64,000 nucleotides of DNA from Phormidium willei BDU 130791. Lineage in GTDB: Bacteria; Cyanobacteriota; Cyanobacteriia; Cyanobacteriales; Geitlerinemataceae. Of this stretch, positions 1 through 8,198 are shown piece by piece. A program made the position numbers and the translations under genes. Location of the stretch: positions 1-64,000 of the forward strand of contig LSZA01000007.1 of NCBI GenBank assembly GCA_001637315.1. Direction: 5' to 3'. A model generated the notes under the pieces. That model had not been told where the DNA came from and did no database searches. It saw nothing but the letters and a program-made list of their open reading frames with translations. Every line of letters starts with the position of its first letter. The stretch's first letter is position 1.

Positions 1-2
1 GA

Positions 3-51
3 GGGAACGGGGAACGGGGAACAGGGAACGGGGAACGGGGAACGGGGAATA
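3..51. repeat. Heptanucleotide tandem repeat (STRR type)
   Basis: Seven consecutive 7-bp units, GGGAACG with variants GGGAACA and GGGAATA, run from base 3 to 51 and may begin before the window. Short tandemly repeated heptanucleotides (STRR) are a known class in filamentous cyanobacteria. The same unit, GGGAACA, recurs three times at 2975-2995. Confidence 0.9.
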
Positions 52-65
52 GGAGAGAACGGGGA

Positions 66-99
66 CAAAAAAAATTCCTCCCGCATCACCAGGAGGAAT
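66..99 (-). terminator. Intrinsic terminator for the minus-strand SDR gene cluster
   Basis: ATTCCTCC (74-81) pairs perfectly with GGAGGAAT (92-99) around a 10-nt loop. On the minus strand the stem is followed at once by a run of T (complement of A66-A74). It lies about 310 bases beyond the stop of the SDR gene, in the right orientation to end that transcript. Confidence 0.65.
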
Positions 100-407
100 C
101 AAGAGGAACTGTCGCATCGAGTGAGGAAATTGCATCGAGGGCCTTATGCGGATTCAGGGCATCGCACCCAAGTCAAATTTTTACGTTTAGCAGAATCGAG
201 GAACTGAAGTTCCGCACTTAACTTAACCCGATGACTTGAGTATGACAGCGATCGCCCAACAGACGCAGTGATACGCATCCCGAGTCTCCGTGATACTGCC
301 GTAGATTTGAGGTGACGCACTCTGGGTTCTCTTGGTGATGCAATTGCGGAGTTGACGGTGATCTGACTCACAGTTTCTACTTAAGTAGTTTTCCTGAGTT
401 GTTTTCC
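100..407. other. Non-coding stretch, nothing recognised
   Basis: About 300 bases between the terminator and the stop codon of the SDR gene. Open frames here are short and show no recognisable protein motif. One HIP1 site lies near 245. Most likely it is 3' untranslated or intergenic DNA. Confidence 0.5.
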
Positions 408-1109
408 CTAGAGATCTCCGTACACGGGAACGGCTGCCCCACGTACATCTCGGGCGGCCTCGGAGGCGAGGAAACAAATCACGTCAGCCAGGGAACTCGG
501 TTTGACCCAACTGTCGGCGTTGTCATCTCCCATTGCGTCCCGGTTATTGGGGGTGTCAATGACGCTGGGAAGGACGCAATTGGCGGTAATGCCGGTGTTT
601 TGGGTTTCGGCGGCGATGGATTTGGTGAGGGCGACGACGGCGGCTTTGGCGGCACAATAGGCCGCTAATTGTGCCCCCGGTTCCACAGCCCCCCGTGAGC
701 CTACGGTGACGATACGCCCGTAGCCCTGTTGCCGCATTTGAGCCAAACTGTACTTACAGGCTAAGAAGGTGGTGTTGAGGTTGAGATCGAGGTCTTTGCG
801 CCAATCGCTATAGTCGTACTCATGAGTCGCCCCCATAGAGAAGCCGCCGACGAGATGAATTAAGACATCAACTCGCCCCATATCCTCAATGAGTTGGCGG
901 ACGGCACTTTCGTCGAGTAAGTCGAGGAGGACAAACTGGATTTTTGAGAAGTCCTCCGGGGACATCTGTTGTTTGAGGCGATCGACCTCGGTGGTGTTGC
1001 GGTAGGGAATGGTGACGCTGGCCCCCTGGGCGATAATTTTGGGGGTGACACCCATCCCTAAGCCTCCGGTTCCTCCGGTGAGTAAGACAGTTTGACCCTT
1101 CACAAGCAA
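408..1109 (-). CDS. Short-chain dehydrogenase/reductase (SDR)
   Basis: A 233-residue classical SDR, a Rossmann-fold oxidoreductase using NAD(P)H. The glycine-rich nucleotide-binding motif TGGTGGLG is at residues 11-18. The catalytic set is visible: Asn112 in NLNTTF, Ser138 in VTVGS, and Tyr151/Lys155 in the YxxxK motif YCAAK. Length fits the classical subfamily (about 250 residues). The substrate cannot be read from sequence. The closest general pattern is 3-oxoacyl-ACP reductase/FabG-like, but the GGFSMG stretch after the VDVLIHL strand is not diagnostic. It is followed on the same strand by the terminator at 66-99. The SIMPL gene lies upstream, 54 bases away, so the two may be cotranscribed. 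Confidence 0.88.
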   Translation of the reverse strand: MLVKGQTVLLTGGTGGLGMGVTPKIIAQGASVTIPYRNTTEVDRLKQQMSPEDFSKIQFVLLDLLDESAVRQLIEDMGRVDVLIHLVGGFSMGATHEYDYSDWRKDLDLNLNTTFLACKYSLAQMRQQGYGRIVTVGSRGAVEPGAQLAAYCAAKAAVVALTKSIAAETQNTGITANCVLPSVIDTPNNRDAMGDDNADSWVKPSSLADVICFLASEAARDVRGAAVPVYGDL

Positions 1110-1163
1110 ATTTCTCCCGTACTGAGGTTGAGTTCTAGTCTGTTCACTTCTAGTCTACGGAGA

Positions 1164-1886
1164 TTAGTAGCTCACTTCTAGGGTGACGGAGGCGGTGATT
1201 TGCTGTTCTCCGCCCTCAATGGGGGTTGAGGCATCGGCGGCCAGGGCTTCGGCCCGTCCATACATTACTGGGGGGGAACCGTACTGACTACCACTAATGT
1301 TGATGCTGACGACTTCTCGCCGTTGCAGGTTGAGGCTGGCGAGAACGACATCGGCTTGAGAGCGAGCGTCTAGGGTGGCTTCTTGGAGGGCGCGATCGCG
1401 GGCCTGGGCGATGGCGGCGTCACTGGCGACAAAGCTGACCCCGTTAATGCGGGTTGCACCTCGTGAGACGGCGGTATCGAGGAGTTCTCCGGCGGCGTCA
1501 GTCGAAATTTGGAAGCTGACGGTATTGGAGGCGCGATAGCCACTAATTACCTGTTGGTTGTCGCGACGGGTATAGATGGGATTGAGACGAACGCCGGTAG
1601 TTTGCAGTTTGTCCACATTGCGCGATCGCAGCAGTTCAACCACGGCCGAGGATTGACGAGCGGCCTGTTGTTGCGCCGCTTCAGCGGTCTCCGCATCGAC
1701 TTCAACGCCTAAACTCACCTGAGCGATGGTGGCGGGGATAAAGACAGACCCTTGGCCTTGAACGGTGAGGGTTCGCAGGGATTGTTCTTGGGCCATGACG
1801 GGGGGTTGAACCATAAGGGTGATGGTTCCAGAGGCGAGCATGAGGGCGGCTAGGGGGGTGAGTAAGCCTTGAGATAGACGATTCAT
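1164..1886 (-). CDS. SIMPL domain (DUF541) periplasmic protein
   Basis: A 240-residue secreted protein. The N-terminus (residues 1-32) is a typical signal peptide: MNR, a hydrophobic stretch, then a probable cleavage after VMAQ. The rest matches the SIMPL/DUF541 fold, with the family's typical start (TLTVQGQGSVFIPATIAQVSLGV), the YRASNTVSFQI strand in the middle and a final ITASVTLEVSY. SIMPL proteins are exported or outer-membrane-associated oligomers of poorly defined role; in some bacteria they are linked to oxidative stress. No enzyme motif is seen. It sits between fmt and the SDR gene on the same strand. Confidence 0.85.
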   Translation of the reverse strand: MNRLSQGLLTPLAALMLASGTITLMVQPPVMAQEQSLRTLTVQGQGSVFIPATIAQVSLGVEVDAETAEAAQQQAARQSSAVVELLRSRNVDKLQTTGVRLNPIYTRRDNQQVISGYRASNTVSFQISTDAAGELLDTAVSRGATRINGVSFVASDAAIAQARDRALQEATLDARSQADVVLASLNLQRREVVSINISGSQYGSPPVMYGRAEALAADASTPIEGGEQQITASVTLEVSY

Positions 1887-1970
1887 GGAAATTCTTCGTA
1901 ATAGGAATCAATAATCTTGATTCTGACCGAAGATACTTCTGTCTAGCCGCGAGACTGTGACAGAAGCTGA

Positions 1971-2969
1971 TCAGCCCAGATGCTCGCCAATTTCTAGGCG
2001 GGTTCCATTGGCAAAATCCCAGCCGGACTGGGTTTTCTTGCCTGCTAGTTGTACGTCATGGAGTAACAGGAGTCCAGATCCTGTTTGCAGGACTGGCCCC
2101 AAATTTTTGATAATCTGCACGACCTCTCCCGGTTTTGCCGATTCTGGCTTGAGGCGATCGCCCCAGGACTGTAATTGTCTGACCCACTCCTGAGGAAGTT
2201 GCTCATCATACTGCTCCGCGACGGGAACCGTGGCTTTGACTTTTAGGGATTGCTCTCGAAACTGGGTGACGGCATTGGGATAGAAGCCACGCACCTGATT
2301 ATGAAGGGCGATCGCCGGCCGCGTCCAATCGAGTTGATAGTCAGATTTCTCAATCAGTCGTGCATAGGTCGCCGCCTCATCATCTTGGGGGGTGGCTTGC
2401 AGGGTTCGGGCCTCTAATCCTTGCAAGGTCTCCACCAGTAGAGAACCACAGTCTTGAGCTAAACGGGCGGCGACATCCCAGGCGTTATCGAGTAAGTGAA
2501 TATCCAGAGACGACTTCAGTAACATCGCCCCCGTATCCATCCCTACATCCATCTGCATGGTGGTCATCCCGGTTTGGGGGTCTCCGTGGTACAGACACCA
2601 TTGAATCGGGGCGGCCCCGCGATATTTCGGCAACAGGGAACCATGGCCGTTAATACAGCCGAGTCGGGGCATCTCTAAAATCTCTTGGGAGAGAATTTGT
2701 CCATACGCCACAACAACAAAGACATCGGCTTGACTGTTTCGCAATTTGTCAAGGACTTCGACATCTTTCTTAATCTTTTGCGGTTGCCAAACGGGAATCC
2801 CGGCTTCTACGGCAACAGTTTTGACGGGGGAGGGAATCAAGGTTTTGCCCCGGCCTCGGCGTTTGTCGGGCTGGGTGACGACGGCTGACACCTCAAACTG
2901 GGGATGCTCGATGAGGGTTTTGAGGCTGGGGACGGCGAATTGGGGGGTTCCTAGGAAGATGAGGTTCAT
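1971..2969 (-). CDS. fmt: Methionyl-tRNA formyltransferase
   Basis: Transfers the formyl group from 10-formyl-tetrahydrofolate to Met-tRNA(fMet), making the bacterial initiator. The protein has 332 residues, the usual length. The N-terminal formyltransferase domain begins MNLIFLGTPQFAVPSL. The catalytic triad aligns with E. coli Asn106/His108/Asp144: Asn107 and His109 in INGHGSLLP, and Asp145 in DVGMDTG. The loop SLLPKYRGAAPIQW (111-124) is characteristic. The C-terminal domain (from about 215) is an OB-like tRNA-binding region. The start is supported by the conserved N-terminus. A short repeat tract (2975-2995) separates it from the OmpA-like gene upstream. Confidence 0.97.
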   Translation of the reverse strand: MNLIFLGTPQFAVPSLKTLIEHPQFEVSAVVTQPDKRRGRGKTLIPSPVKTVAVEAGIPVWQPQKIKKDVEVLDKLRNSQADVFVVVAYGQILSQEILEMPRLGCINGHGSLLPKYRGAAPIQWCLYHGDPQTGMTTMQMDVGMDTGAMLLKSSLDIHLLDNAWDVAARLAQDCGSLLVETLQGLEARTLQATPQDDEAATYARLIEKSDYQLDWTRPAIALHNQVRGFYPNAVTQFREQSLKVKATVPVAEQYDEQLPQEWVRQLQSWGDRLKPESAKPGEVVQIIKNLGPVLQTGSGLLLLHDVQLAGKKTQSGWDFANGTRLEIGEHLG

Positions 2970-2974
2970 GAGAA

Positions 2975-2995
2975 GGGAACAGGGAACAGGGAACA
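2975..2995. repeat. Heptanucleotide tandem repeat, three GGGAACA units
   Basis: Three perfect GGGAACA units fill the 32-bp gap between the start of fmt (2969) and the stop of the OmpA-like gene (3002). Unit and phase match the longer array at 3-51. Such a tract could affect the fmt leader, as it replaces a normal ribosome binding site region. Confidence 0.85.
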
Positions 2996-3001
2996 GGGGA
3001 A

Positions 3002-3931
3002 TTAGGGTCTAACTCGGATTTCGATGCGGCGGTTGCGTTGGCGGTTGGCGGGACTGTTGTTGCTGGTGGCGAAGCGACTGGACCCATAGCCGATACTGAC
3101 CCAGCGTAGAGGGGTGTCGGTATTGCTGGCGAGATATTGTTCGACTTGTTTGGCTTGCTCAAAGGTTTTGTCGAGGCTGGCATCGTTGTCGTCGGTTGCG
3201 TCGAGGTAGCCGCCAATGTAAACCGTTGCGCCTTCGAGGGTTTGTAGTTCGTCGAGGAGGCGATCGAGGATGCTGGCTCGGGTGGGATCGAGGACTTCGC
3301 CACTGTCGGAGAAGAGAATATCACTGGGAAGGGTCAGCCGTAGGGGCATTCCGGGGCTGAGTCGGGGAGGGGCGATCGCCTCGGGAGGGTCAACGATCGC
3401 CTGAAGTTCACTTAACTGAGTGGCAATCAGGGTCACTTGGGACTGAATATCGGTCTTTTGGGCTTCGAAGGTGTTTTCCTCGTCTGTTGTGCCTTCTGTT
3501 GCGTCTTCTGGGGCATCTGCGGGAGCCTCTTCGGGGGTCAGAGCCGCCAGTTGTCGATTCAGTTGCGTCACCTGCTCTTGTAACTGAACAATGGTGTCTT
3601 GAACTTGCTGGCGATCGAGGTCGGCGGGAGGGGGATCCGGGGTCGGTGATGATGGGGTCGGGTTCGTGATTTGGCGAATTTGGACTCGCCAGCGTTCACT
3701 GAGGGGTTTTTCGGGGTTGGCTTGCGGGGACCTTTGCGCCCAAACAACGCCGCCAATCACCCCTAGGCTGAGACTCACACCGAGGGTCAACAGGCGAACG
3801 ATCAAGATGGCGATCGCCCCAAGGCACGATCCTGACGAGGAGGACGCAGATGATGAGGCTGAGCGCCCGGCACGACGGCGATCGCGGCGGGAGCGAGCGG
3901 TGTTGGGATCTGGGGGAGGAGATTGGCTCAT
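3002..3931 (-). CDS. OmpA-family C-terminal domain protein, membrane-anchored
   Basis: A 309-residue protein: an Arg/Ser-rich cytoplasmic N-terminus (1-35), one transmembrane segment (about 36-65), a Pro/Glu-rich and coiled-coil linker (about 90-180, including QVTQLNRQLAAL), then an OmpA-like peptidoglycan-binding domain (about 195-309). The OmpA domain shows LPSDILFSDSG, a YIGGYLD turn and the closing NRQRNRRIEIRV signature. It probably tethers the inner membrane to peptidoglycan, in the style of MotB/Pal-type proteins; with a single TM and no plug motif it is not evidently MotB. It lies 7 bases downstream of the DUF4335 gene, so DUF3038-DUF4335-OmpA probably form one operon. Confidence 0.85.
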   Translation of the reverse strand: MSQSPPPDPNTARSRRDRRRAGRSASSSASSSSGSCLGAIAILIVRLLTLGVSLSLGVIGGVVWAQRSPQANPEKPLSERWRVQIRQITNPTPSSPTPDPPPADLDRQQVQDTIVQLQEQVTQLNRQLAALTPEEAPADAPEDATEGTTDEENTFEAQKTDIQSQVTLIATQLSELQAIVDPPEAIAPPRLSPGMPLRLTLPSDILFSDSGEVLDPTRASILDRLLDELQTLEGATVYIGGYLDATDDNDASLDKTFEQAKQVEQYLASNTDTPLRWVSIGYGSSRFATSNNSPANRQRNRRIEIRVRP

Positions 3932-3937
3932 AGGGGC

Positions 3938-5308
3938 TTAACGTCGTCCATCCCAGGGGCCAATTTGGATCGTCCCCCGAGGTGTAAAGACCACTCGAAA
4001 CTCAGCAATGGGAACTAGGGTAACGCGATCGTCTTGAATCTCGACTCCTGCGGCCGGATTGTATAGAGGTTCAATGGGAAGTTCGCCAAAATAGACGGAT
4101 GCGACATCCGAAAGGGGTTCATATTGAGTCATTTCCCCGTCCTCGGTGACGGCCAGACGATAGTCTAAATTGCGATCGAAGACCGGTGTGGTCTCCCATT
4201 CCTCATAAAGCGCATCACGCACCTCGAAGATGAGCCGATCAATGGTGGCGACATCGGTAATGCGAGGGGTGCGGCTAGAGCGAGAAATGCCATCCCAGGG
4301 ACTCACTTGTAAGACGCCATTGGGCCGAAAGACGACCTTATACTCAGCCAACGACTCCACAGCGGCGGTTCCGCCGTCTACCGGAAGATACAACAAGCTC
4401 GACAGGGGGGTTTCCCCGTCAAACTCGCGGGCGCGATCGCTATCTGGACGATAGCCTAAGATGGCGCCATCCTCCCCAACACTGACACGATAGACTAAAT
4501 CCTCGTCAAAGGTTGGGGGGGTCGTCCAGGCTTCGTCAATCTCGTGATAGAGCTTATAGCGCAATGCGGCCAGTAAGTCGGGATCTTCGATGGGGGTGAC
4601 GGTATCGGCTAACTGGGCGAGATCTTCACGGTCAGGATTGGCCAAGGGTTCCGGGGGCGAGTCGTTGGCCGTTGGGGTGGTGATGGCGTCGCTGAGTTGC
4701 TCGGTGTCTTCGAGGACATTCTCCCGAGGTTGTTCGACTTCGGGAACGGGTAGGGGAGACAAGGCGATCGCGGCCACCACTAGACTCGATAAGCCGATGG
4801 CGAAGGGGGCGGCCCGTTGGCTGACGGGTTCTTCGTTTTTCGCTTGGCGGCGGTTTCTCGGGAGTAGGTTGAGTTGGCGATCGGGAAGGGTGCGGCGATC
4901 GCTCAAGAGTTGATCGACCACGTCGACTAAGTCAAATAGTTGTAGGGTGGTCAGATCAATTTGCAGAGGTTCGGAGGTGCTTGCATCTTGGGGCGATCGC
5001 AGATTGAGGCGATGTAACCCTCCCTCTAGGGGTGTGAGGGTGACCCAAGACTGAGGGGATTGGACGGCTACCTTGCCCATTCCCAGGAAACTCTGGGTAT
5101 AGTCGCTGGTGGCGGCCACTAACTCATCGAGGAAATCCAGCCCCCCGCTGAGGGCATTGGGTTTGCCTAAAACATGACATTCAGCACTGACGAGAACGCA
5201 GAGGCGCGATCGCGTCGACTGCTGCGATTGTGAGTCGCCATGTGGCTCATCTAACCCTTCTACAATCAGGGTACATCCCGGTAAACTATACTTGCGCCGT
5301 ACAACCAT
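3938..5308 (-). CDS. DUF4335 family protein with internal duplication
   Basis: A 456-residue cyanobacteria-specific protein of unknown function. The N-terminal part (1-150) begins MVVRRKYSLPGCTLIVEGL and matches the DUF4335 type. A hydrophobic segment near 168-190 is likely a single membrane span. After an acidic linker come two related blocks of about 100 residues (about 245-345 and 355-456). Each has a helix (LYHEIDEAW / LYEEWETTP), a YR(V/L) strand ending EDG, and a closing strand with VVF and PWDG. The start codon overlaps the stop of the DUF3038 gene (TGATG), implying translational coupling. The OmpA-like gene follows after 7 bases. No catalytic motif is seen. Confidence 0.8.
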   Translation of the reverse strand: MVVRRKYSLPGCTLIVEGLDEPHGDSQSQQSTRSRLCVLVSAECHVLGKPNALSGGLDFLDELVAATSDYTQSFLGMGKVAVQSPQSWVTLTPLEGGLHRLNLRSPQDASTSEPLQIDLTTLQLFDLVDVVDQLLSDRRTLPDRQLNLLPRNRRQAKNEEPVSQRAAPFAIGLSSLVVAAIALSPLPVPEVEQPRENVLEDTEQLSDAITTPTANDSPPEPLANPDREDLAQLADTVTPIEDPDLLAALRYKLYHEIDEAWTTPPTFDEDLVYRVSVGEDGAILGYRPDSDRAREFDGETPLSSLLYLPVDGGTAAVESLAEYKVVFRPNGVLQVSPWDGISRSSRTPRITDVATIDRLIFEVRDALYEEWETTPVFDRNLDYRLAVTEDGEMTQYEPLSDVASVYFGELPIEPLYNPAAGVEIQDDRVTLVPIAEFRVVFTPRGTIQIGPWDGRR

Positions 5309-5916
5309 CAGACCTCTCCATCAAACAAACTCACCCAAAACCGAATTAAACCTGCGGTTCCGGTACAAAATAGTAACTTTTCTAGTAACTCAACTGCCAG
5401 ATTATCAAGCTTTTCGTCCGTGTCGTAAACCATCACCCCGGAACGACGGGGGTTCATGCGACTGCGGAAGTGGGTGCGAAAACGGGAGAGATAAACGGCT
5501 AACTGAGGATGTTTCTCTAAGGGCAGGTTTTGCTCCCGTAACTGCTGGGCCTCTTTGTTGAGTTGCCGTAGCTGTAGCATCATCGATCGCGCTAGCTGAC
5601 AGATAATGATGGTCAGGACTTTGGCTTCCTCTTGGGAGAGGGGACGGCGGCGACTGGCTCGCCGTAGGGGATTGGTATTGCGGATACGCCAAACCGTGAC
5701 GCGATCGCTCAACACCGAGTTGAGTTCCAATTGATGGGCCAGACTCAGGATTTTTTCAGATCCACTGAGATCGAGAGCCTCAATCGCCAACAACATCAAA
5801 TCGAGTTGGACACGAGTTCGCCGGGAACAGCCGTGATGAGTCACCGGCATATCCGGCAATTGCTGTTGTAGTGGCGTTAGGGTCGAATCGTGTGTTTGCG
5901 GAGGATTGGAGACCAT
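5308..5916 (-). CDS. DUF3038 family protein
   Basis: About 202 residues when started at the ATG at 5916 (MVSNPPQTHDS); an upstream frame extends to 6021 but has no family-like sequence. It matches the cyanobacterial DUF3038 type: RTRVQLDLMLLAIEALDL, the VWRIRNTNPLRR region and a C-terminal helix, ELLEKLLFCTGTAGLIRFWVS. Predicted soluble and largely helical; function unknown. It is the first gene of the DUF3038-DUF4335-OmpA-like run, and its TGA overlaps the ATG of the DUF4335 gene by one base. DUF3038 and DUF4335 genes are commonly neighbours in cyanobacteria, which suggests they act together. Confidence 0.78.
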   Translation of the reverse strand: MVSNPPQTHDSTLTPLQQQLPDMPVTHHGCSRRTRVQLDLMLLAIEALDLSGSEKILSLAHQLELNSVLSDRVTVWRIRNTNPLRRASRRRPLSQEEAKVLTIIICQLARSMMLQLRQLNKEAQQLREQNLPLEKHPQLAVYLSRFRTHFRSRMNPRRSGVMVYDTDEKLDNLAVELLEKLLFCTGTAGLIRFWVSLFDGEV

Positions 5917-6195
5917 GAGGCGCGAAGCTGACAGGTGAACGTGGTTAGTGGGCGATGCAAGGGGCCGATGCAACCCGGCGGTGGGCGGTGTAATGGGGCC
6001 ATGACTCGGCTGGTCGATCAACCGCTCAAAGCTAGATTATTACATTCTCGGCGATCGCTAACATTCCCGGCCCGTTTCCCCCGAGCCAAGTTGAACGCTT
6101 TAGCCCTGGAAGTTTCCTGATAGGATTTGTGGAGACTGATACCCATGTCCCCAGTCCGACGAGTTCATCGAAAGCGCGAGAAACCTACCATCATC

Positions 6196-6708
6196 ATGGA
6201 TCTAAAATCCCTCATCCGCGACGTTCCCGACTTCCCCAAACCCGGAATTGTCTTCCGAGACATCACCACCCTGCTGGCCGATCCCGAAGGACTCCGCTGC
6301 ACCCTCGATCGCCTCGTGGAACAATGCCGTCCACTGCGCCCCGATATTATCATTGGCATGGAGTCCCGTGGCTTTCTGTTTGGTGTGCATCTAGCCTACC
6401 GTCTCGGGGCCGGCTTTGTTCCTGTCCGTAAACCGAAAAAACTGCCTCGGGCGGTCCATCATGTTGAGTATGAGTTGGAATATGGCCGCGATCGCCTAGA
6501 AATCCATCAAGATGCCATTCAGGCGGGAGCTCGGGTCATCATCGTTGATGATCTCATCGCCACTGGGGGAACCGCCAAAGCCACCGCGCAACTGGTTGAA
6601 CACTCCCAGGGTGATCTAGTTGGCTTTGCCTTTGTCATCGAACTCAACGCTTTAGCTGGCCGCCAACAGTTACCTGACGTTCCTATTATCAGTCTCGTTC
6701 AATACTAA
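6196..6708 (+). CDS. apt: Adenine phosphoribosyltransferase
   Basis: Salvages adenine: adenine + PRPP gives AMP + PPi, in the cytoplasm. With the start at 6196 ([18 protein letters not shown]) it has 170 residues, the normal length. The open frame runs 69 bases further upstream, but that extension is not conserved. The PRPP-binding loop [14 protein letters not shown] is at 114-127, and [10 protein letters not shown] (54-63) and RKPKKLPR (78-85) are family landmarks. It reads divergently from the DUF3038 gene. The leader has no strong Shine-Dalgarno, which is common in cyanobacteria. Confidence 0.96.
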   Translation: MDLKSLIRDVPDFPKPGIVFRDITTLLADPEGLRCTLDRLVEQCRPLRPDIIIGMESRGFLFGVHLAYRLGAGFVPVRKPKKLPRAVHHVEYELEYGRDRLEIHQDAIQAGARVIIVDDLIATGGTAKATAQLVEHSQGDLVGFAFVIELNALAGRQQLPDVPIISLVQY

Positions 6709-6756
6709 CTCCCCCCTTTGGACTAAGCTCACCGTTCCCCATGATTGACACTGTCG

Positions 6757-7812
6757 ATGACTTTTCCTTCCTCCTCAAGTTCTAAACCCAAACGTCCTCT
6801 CAGTCAACGTCTGACGGAGTTTTTCCAGAATGACACCACGATTTATGTCATTCAACGACTTGGACAAGGACTGTTAACTTTATTGATCGCTTCAATGTTA
6901 TGCTTCGCCGTCATGAAGTTAGCTCCTGGGGACTTTTTAGACACCTATAGTCAAAATCCAACGGTGTCTCAAGAACTCTTAGATGACTTAACGCAGCGGT
7001 ATGGCTTGGATAAACCGGCGATCACTCAATATCGCCTCTGGTTAACTTCAATTGTGACTCAGGGCGATTTTGGCTGGAGTTTAATGTATCAGCAACCGGT
7101 GACCACTTTAATTGGTAGTCGCGTGTTTAATACGTTGATTCTGTCAATTTTTTCTCTAATTATCACCTGGACAATTGCCATTCCCTTGGGAATTGTTGCC
7201 GCCGTTCGTCAAAATAGCACCATCGACCGAATTTTGCGGATTCTCAGTTATGGAGGACAAGGATTTCCGAGTTTTATTACGGCTCTGTTGTTACTTATTT
7301 TGGCGCAAAATCTTACTCCTTTAGTTCCCGTGGGAAATATGACTAGCGTTTTTCACGATGATTTATCAACAGTGGGTAAAGGGTTAGACATTCTTTGGCA
7401 CGCCTTACTTCCGACGTTGGCGTTGAGTATTACCAGTTTTGCTGGGTTACAACGTTTGATGCGTGGACAACTACTCGATGTGTTACGACAAGATTATATT
7501 CGCACGGCTCGCGCCAAAGGATTGTCAGAGAAAAAAGTCATTTATGTTCATGCGTTGCGCAATGCAATCAACCCAATGATTACGTTGTTGGGGTTTGAGT
7601 TTGCCGCTCTGCTAAGTGGCTCGTTTATTGCTGAGTTTTTCTTTAGTTGGCCAGGATTGGGGAAACTGATTCTTGAGGCACTTCGCTCTCAAGATCCCTT
7701 TGTGGTGATGGCTGGGTTGATGATGGGAGCCACCATGTTGATTGTTGGTAATTTGTTGGCTGACTTGCTCTTAAAAGCGGTTGATCCTCGCATTGAATTA
7801 AAAAATAATTAG
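6757..7812 (+). CDS. DppB/OppB-type ABC transporter permease
   Basis: A 351-residue inner-membrane permease for a dipeptide/oligopeptide/nickel-type ABC importer. The first transmembrane segment is near 33-55, followed by the N-terminal LAPGDF motif typical of DppB, and further spans after residue 120. The cytoplasmic EAA loop, DYIRTARAKGLSEKKV, lies around 248-263, and the C-terminus ends LLADLLLKAVDPRI, also typical. A second permease (DppC), ATPases and binding protein are not adjacent, so it must work with genes elsewhere, as is usual in cyanobacteria. Codon third positions look visibly A/T-richer than in apt and egtD. ATG at 6757 is preferred over the TTG at 6745. Confidence 0.92.
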   Translation: MTFPSSSSSKPKRPLSQRLTEFFQNDTTIYVIQRLGQGLLTLLIASMLCFAVMKLAPGDFLDTYSQNPTVSQELLDDLTQRYGLDKPAITQYRLWLTSIVTQGDFGWSLMYQQPVTTLIGSRVFNTLILSIFSLIITWTIAIPLGIVAAVRQNSTIDRILRILSYGGQGFPSFITALLLLILAQNLTPLVPVGNMTSVFHDDLSTVGKGLDILWHALLPTLALSITSFAGLQRLMRGQLLDVLRQDYIRTARAKGLSEKKVIYVHALRNAINPMITLLGFEFAALLSGSFIAEFFFSWPGLGKLILEALRSQDPFVVMAGLMMGATMLIVGNLLADLLLKAVDPRIELKNN

Positions 7813-7853
7813 CGGGGGATGGTTCGAGGATTGTTCTGTAGATCTGTTGGATA

Positions 7854-8138
7854 ATGATGTTTTCTGAAACCTATTATGTGTTGCGATCGCAGCAAGATGG
7901 CCAATATCTCGCCGCGCGCCCCGAGGTTGAGGGCGATCGCTATTTGTTGCTATTCACAGAGCATTTTGATGCCCTCAGCTATGTCAACCGCTTTGCGGAA
8001 GACTATAAAGCGCAAATTTCGGTCGAATCCCTCGCCACTCCCAGCCTAAAACCCCTACTTCAGCGTTGGGGATATGTGGGATTTGCCCTCGTGCGTGATC
8101 CCCTCTTACCTCGCTTGGAGTTTCTACGAGCTAGCTGA
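7854..8138 (+). CDS. Small conserved hypothetical protein
   Basis: A 94-residue soluble protein not recognised by motif. The sequence starts MMFSETYYVLRSQQDGQYLAA (two ATGs; either may be used) and ends GFALVRDPLLPRLEFLRAS. It has HIP1 sites and base composition like its neighbours and a plausible mixed alpha/beta pattern, so it is probably a real gene. It lies 41 bases after the permease gene and about 60 bases before egtD. The pattern Y-V-L-R-S-x-x-D-G-x-Y-L suggests a small cyanobacterial family of unknown role. Confidence 0.65.
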   Translation: MMFSETYYVLRSQQDGQYLAARPEVEGDRYLLLFTEHFDALSYVNRFAEDYKAQISVESLATPSLKPLLQRWGYVGFALVRDPLLPRLEFLRAS

Positions 8139-8198
8139 AATCTCCAACCCAGATGGCACAATGGATCGAGAACCCTTCCATAGCTGTTGCCATTGTTT

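Noticed and set aside
399-668. Plus-strand open frame of 89 codons opposite the SDR gene
   Set aside because: It is glycine-rich shadow coding of the SDR gene on the other strand, with no family pattern.
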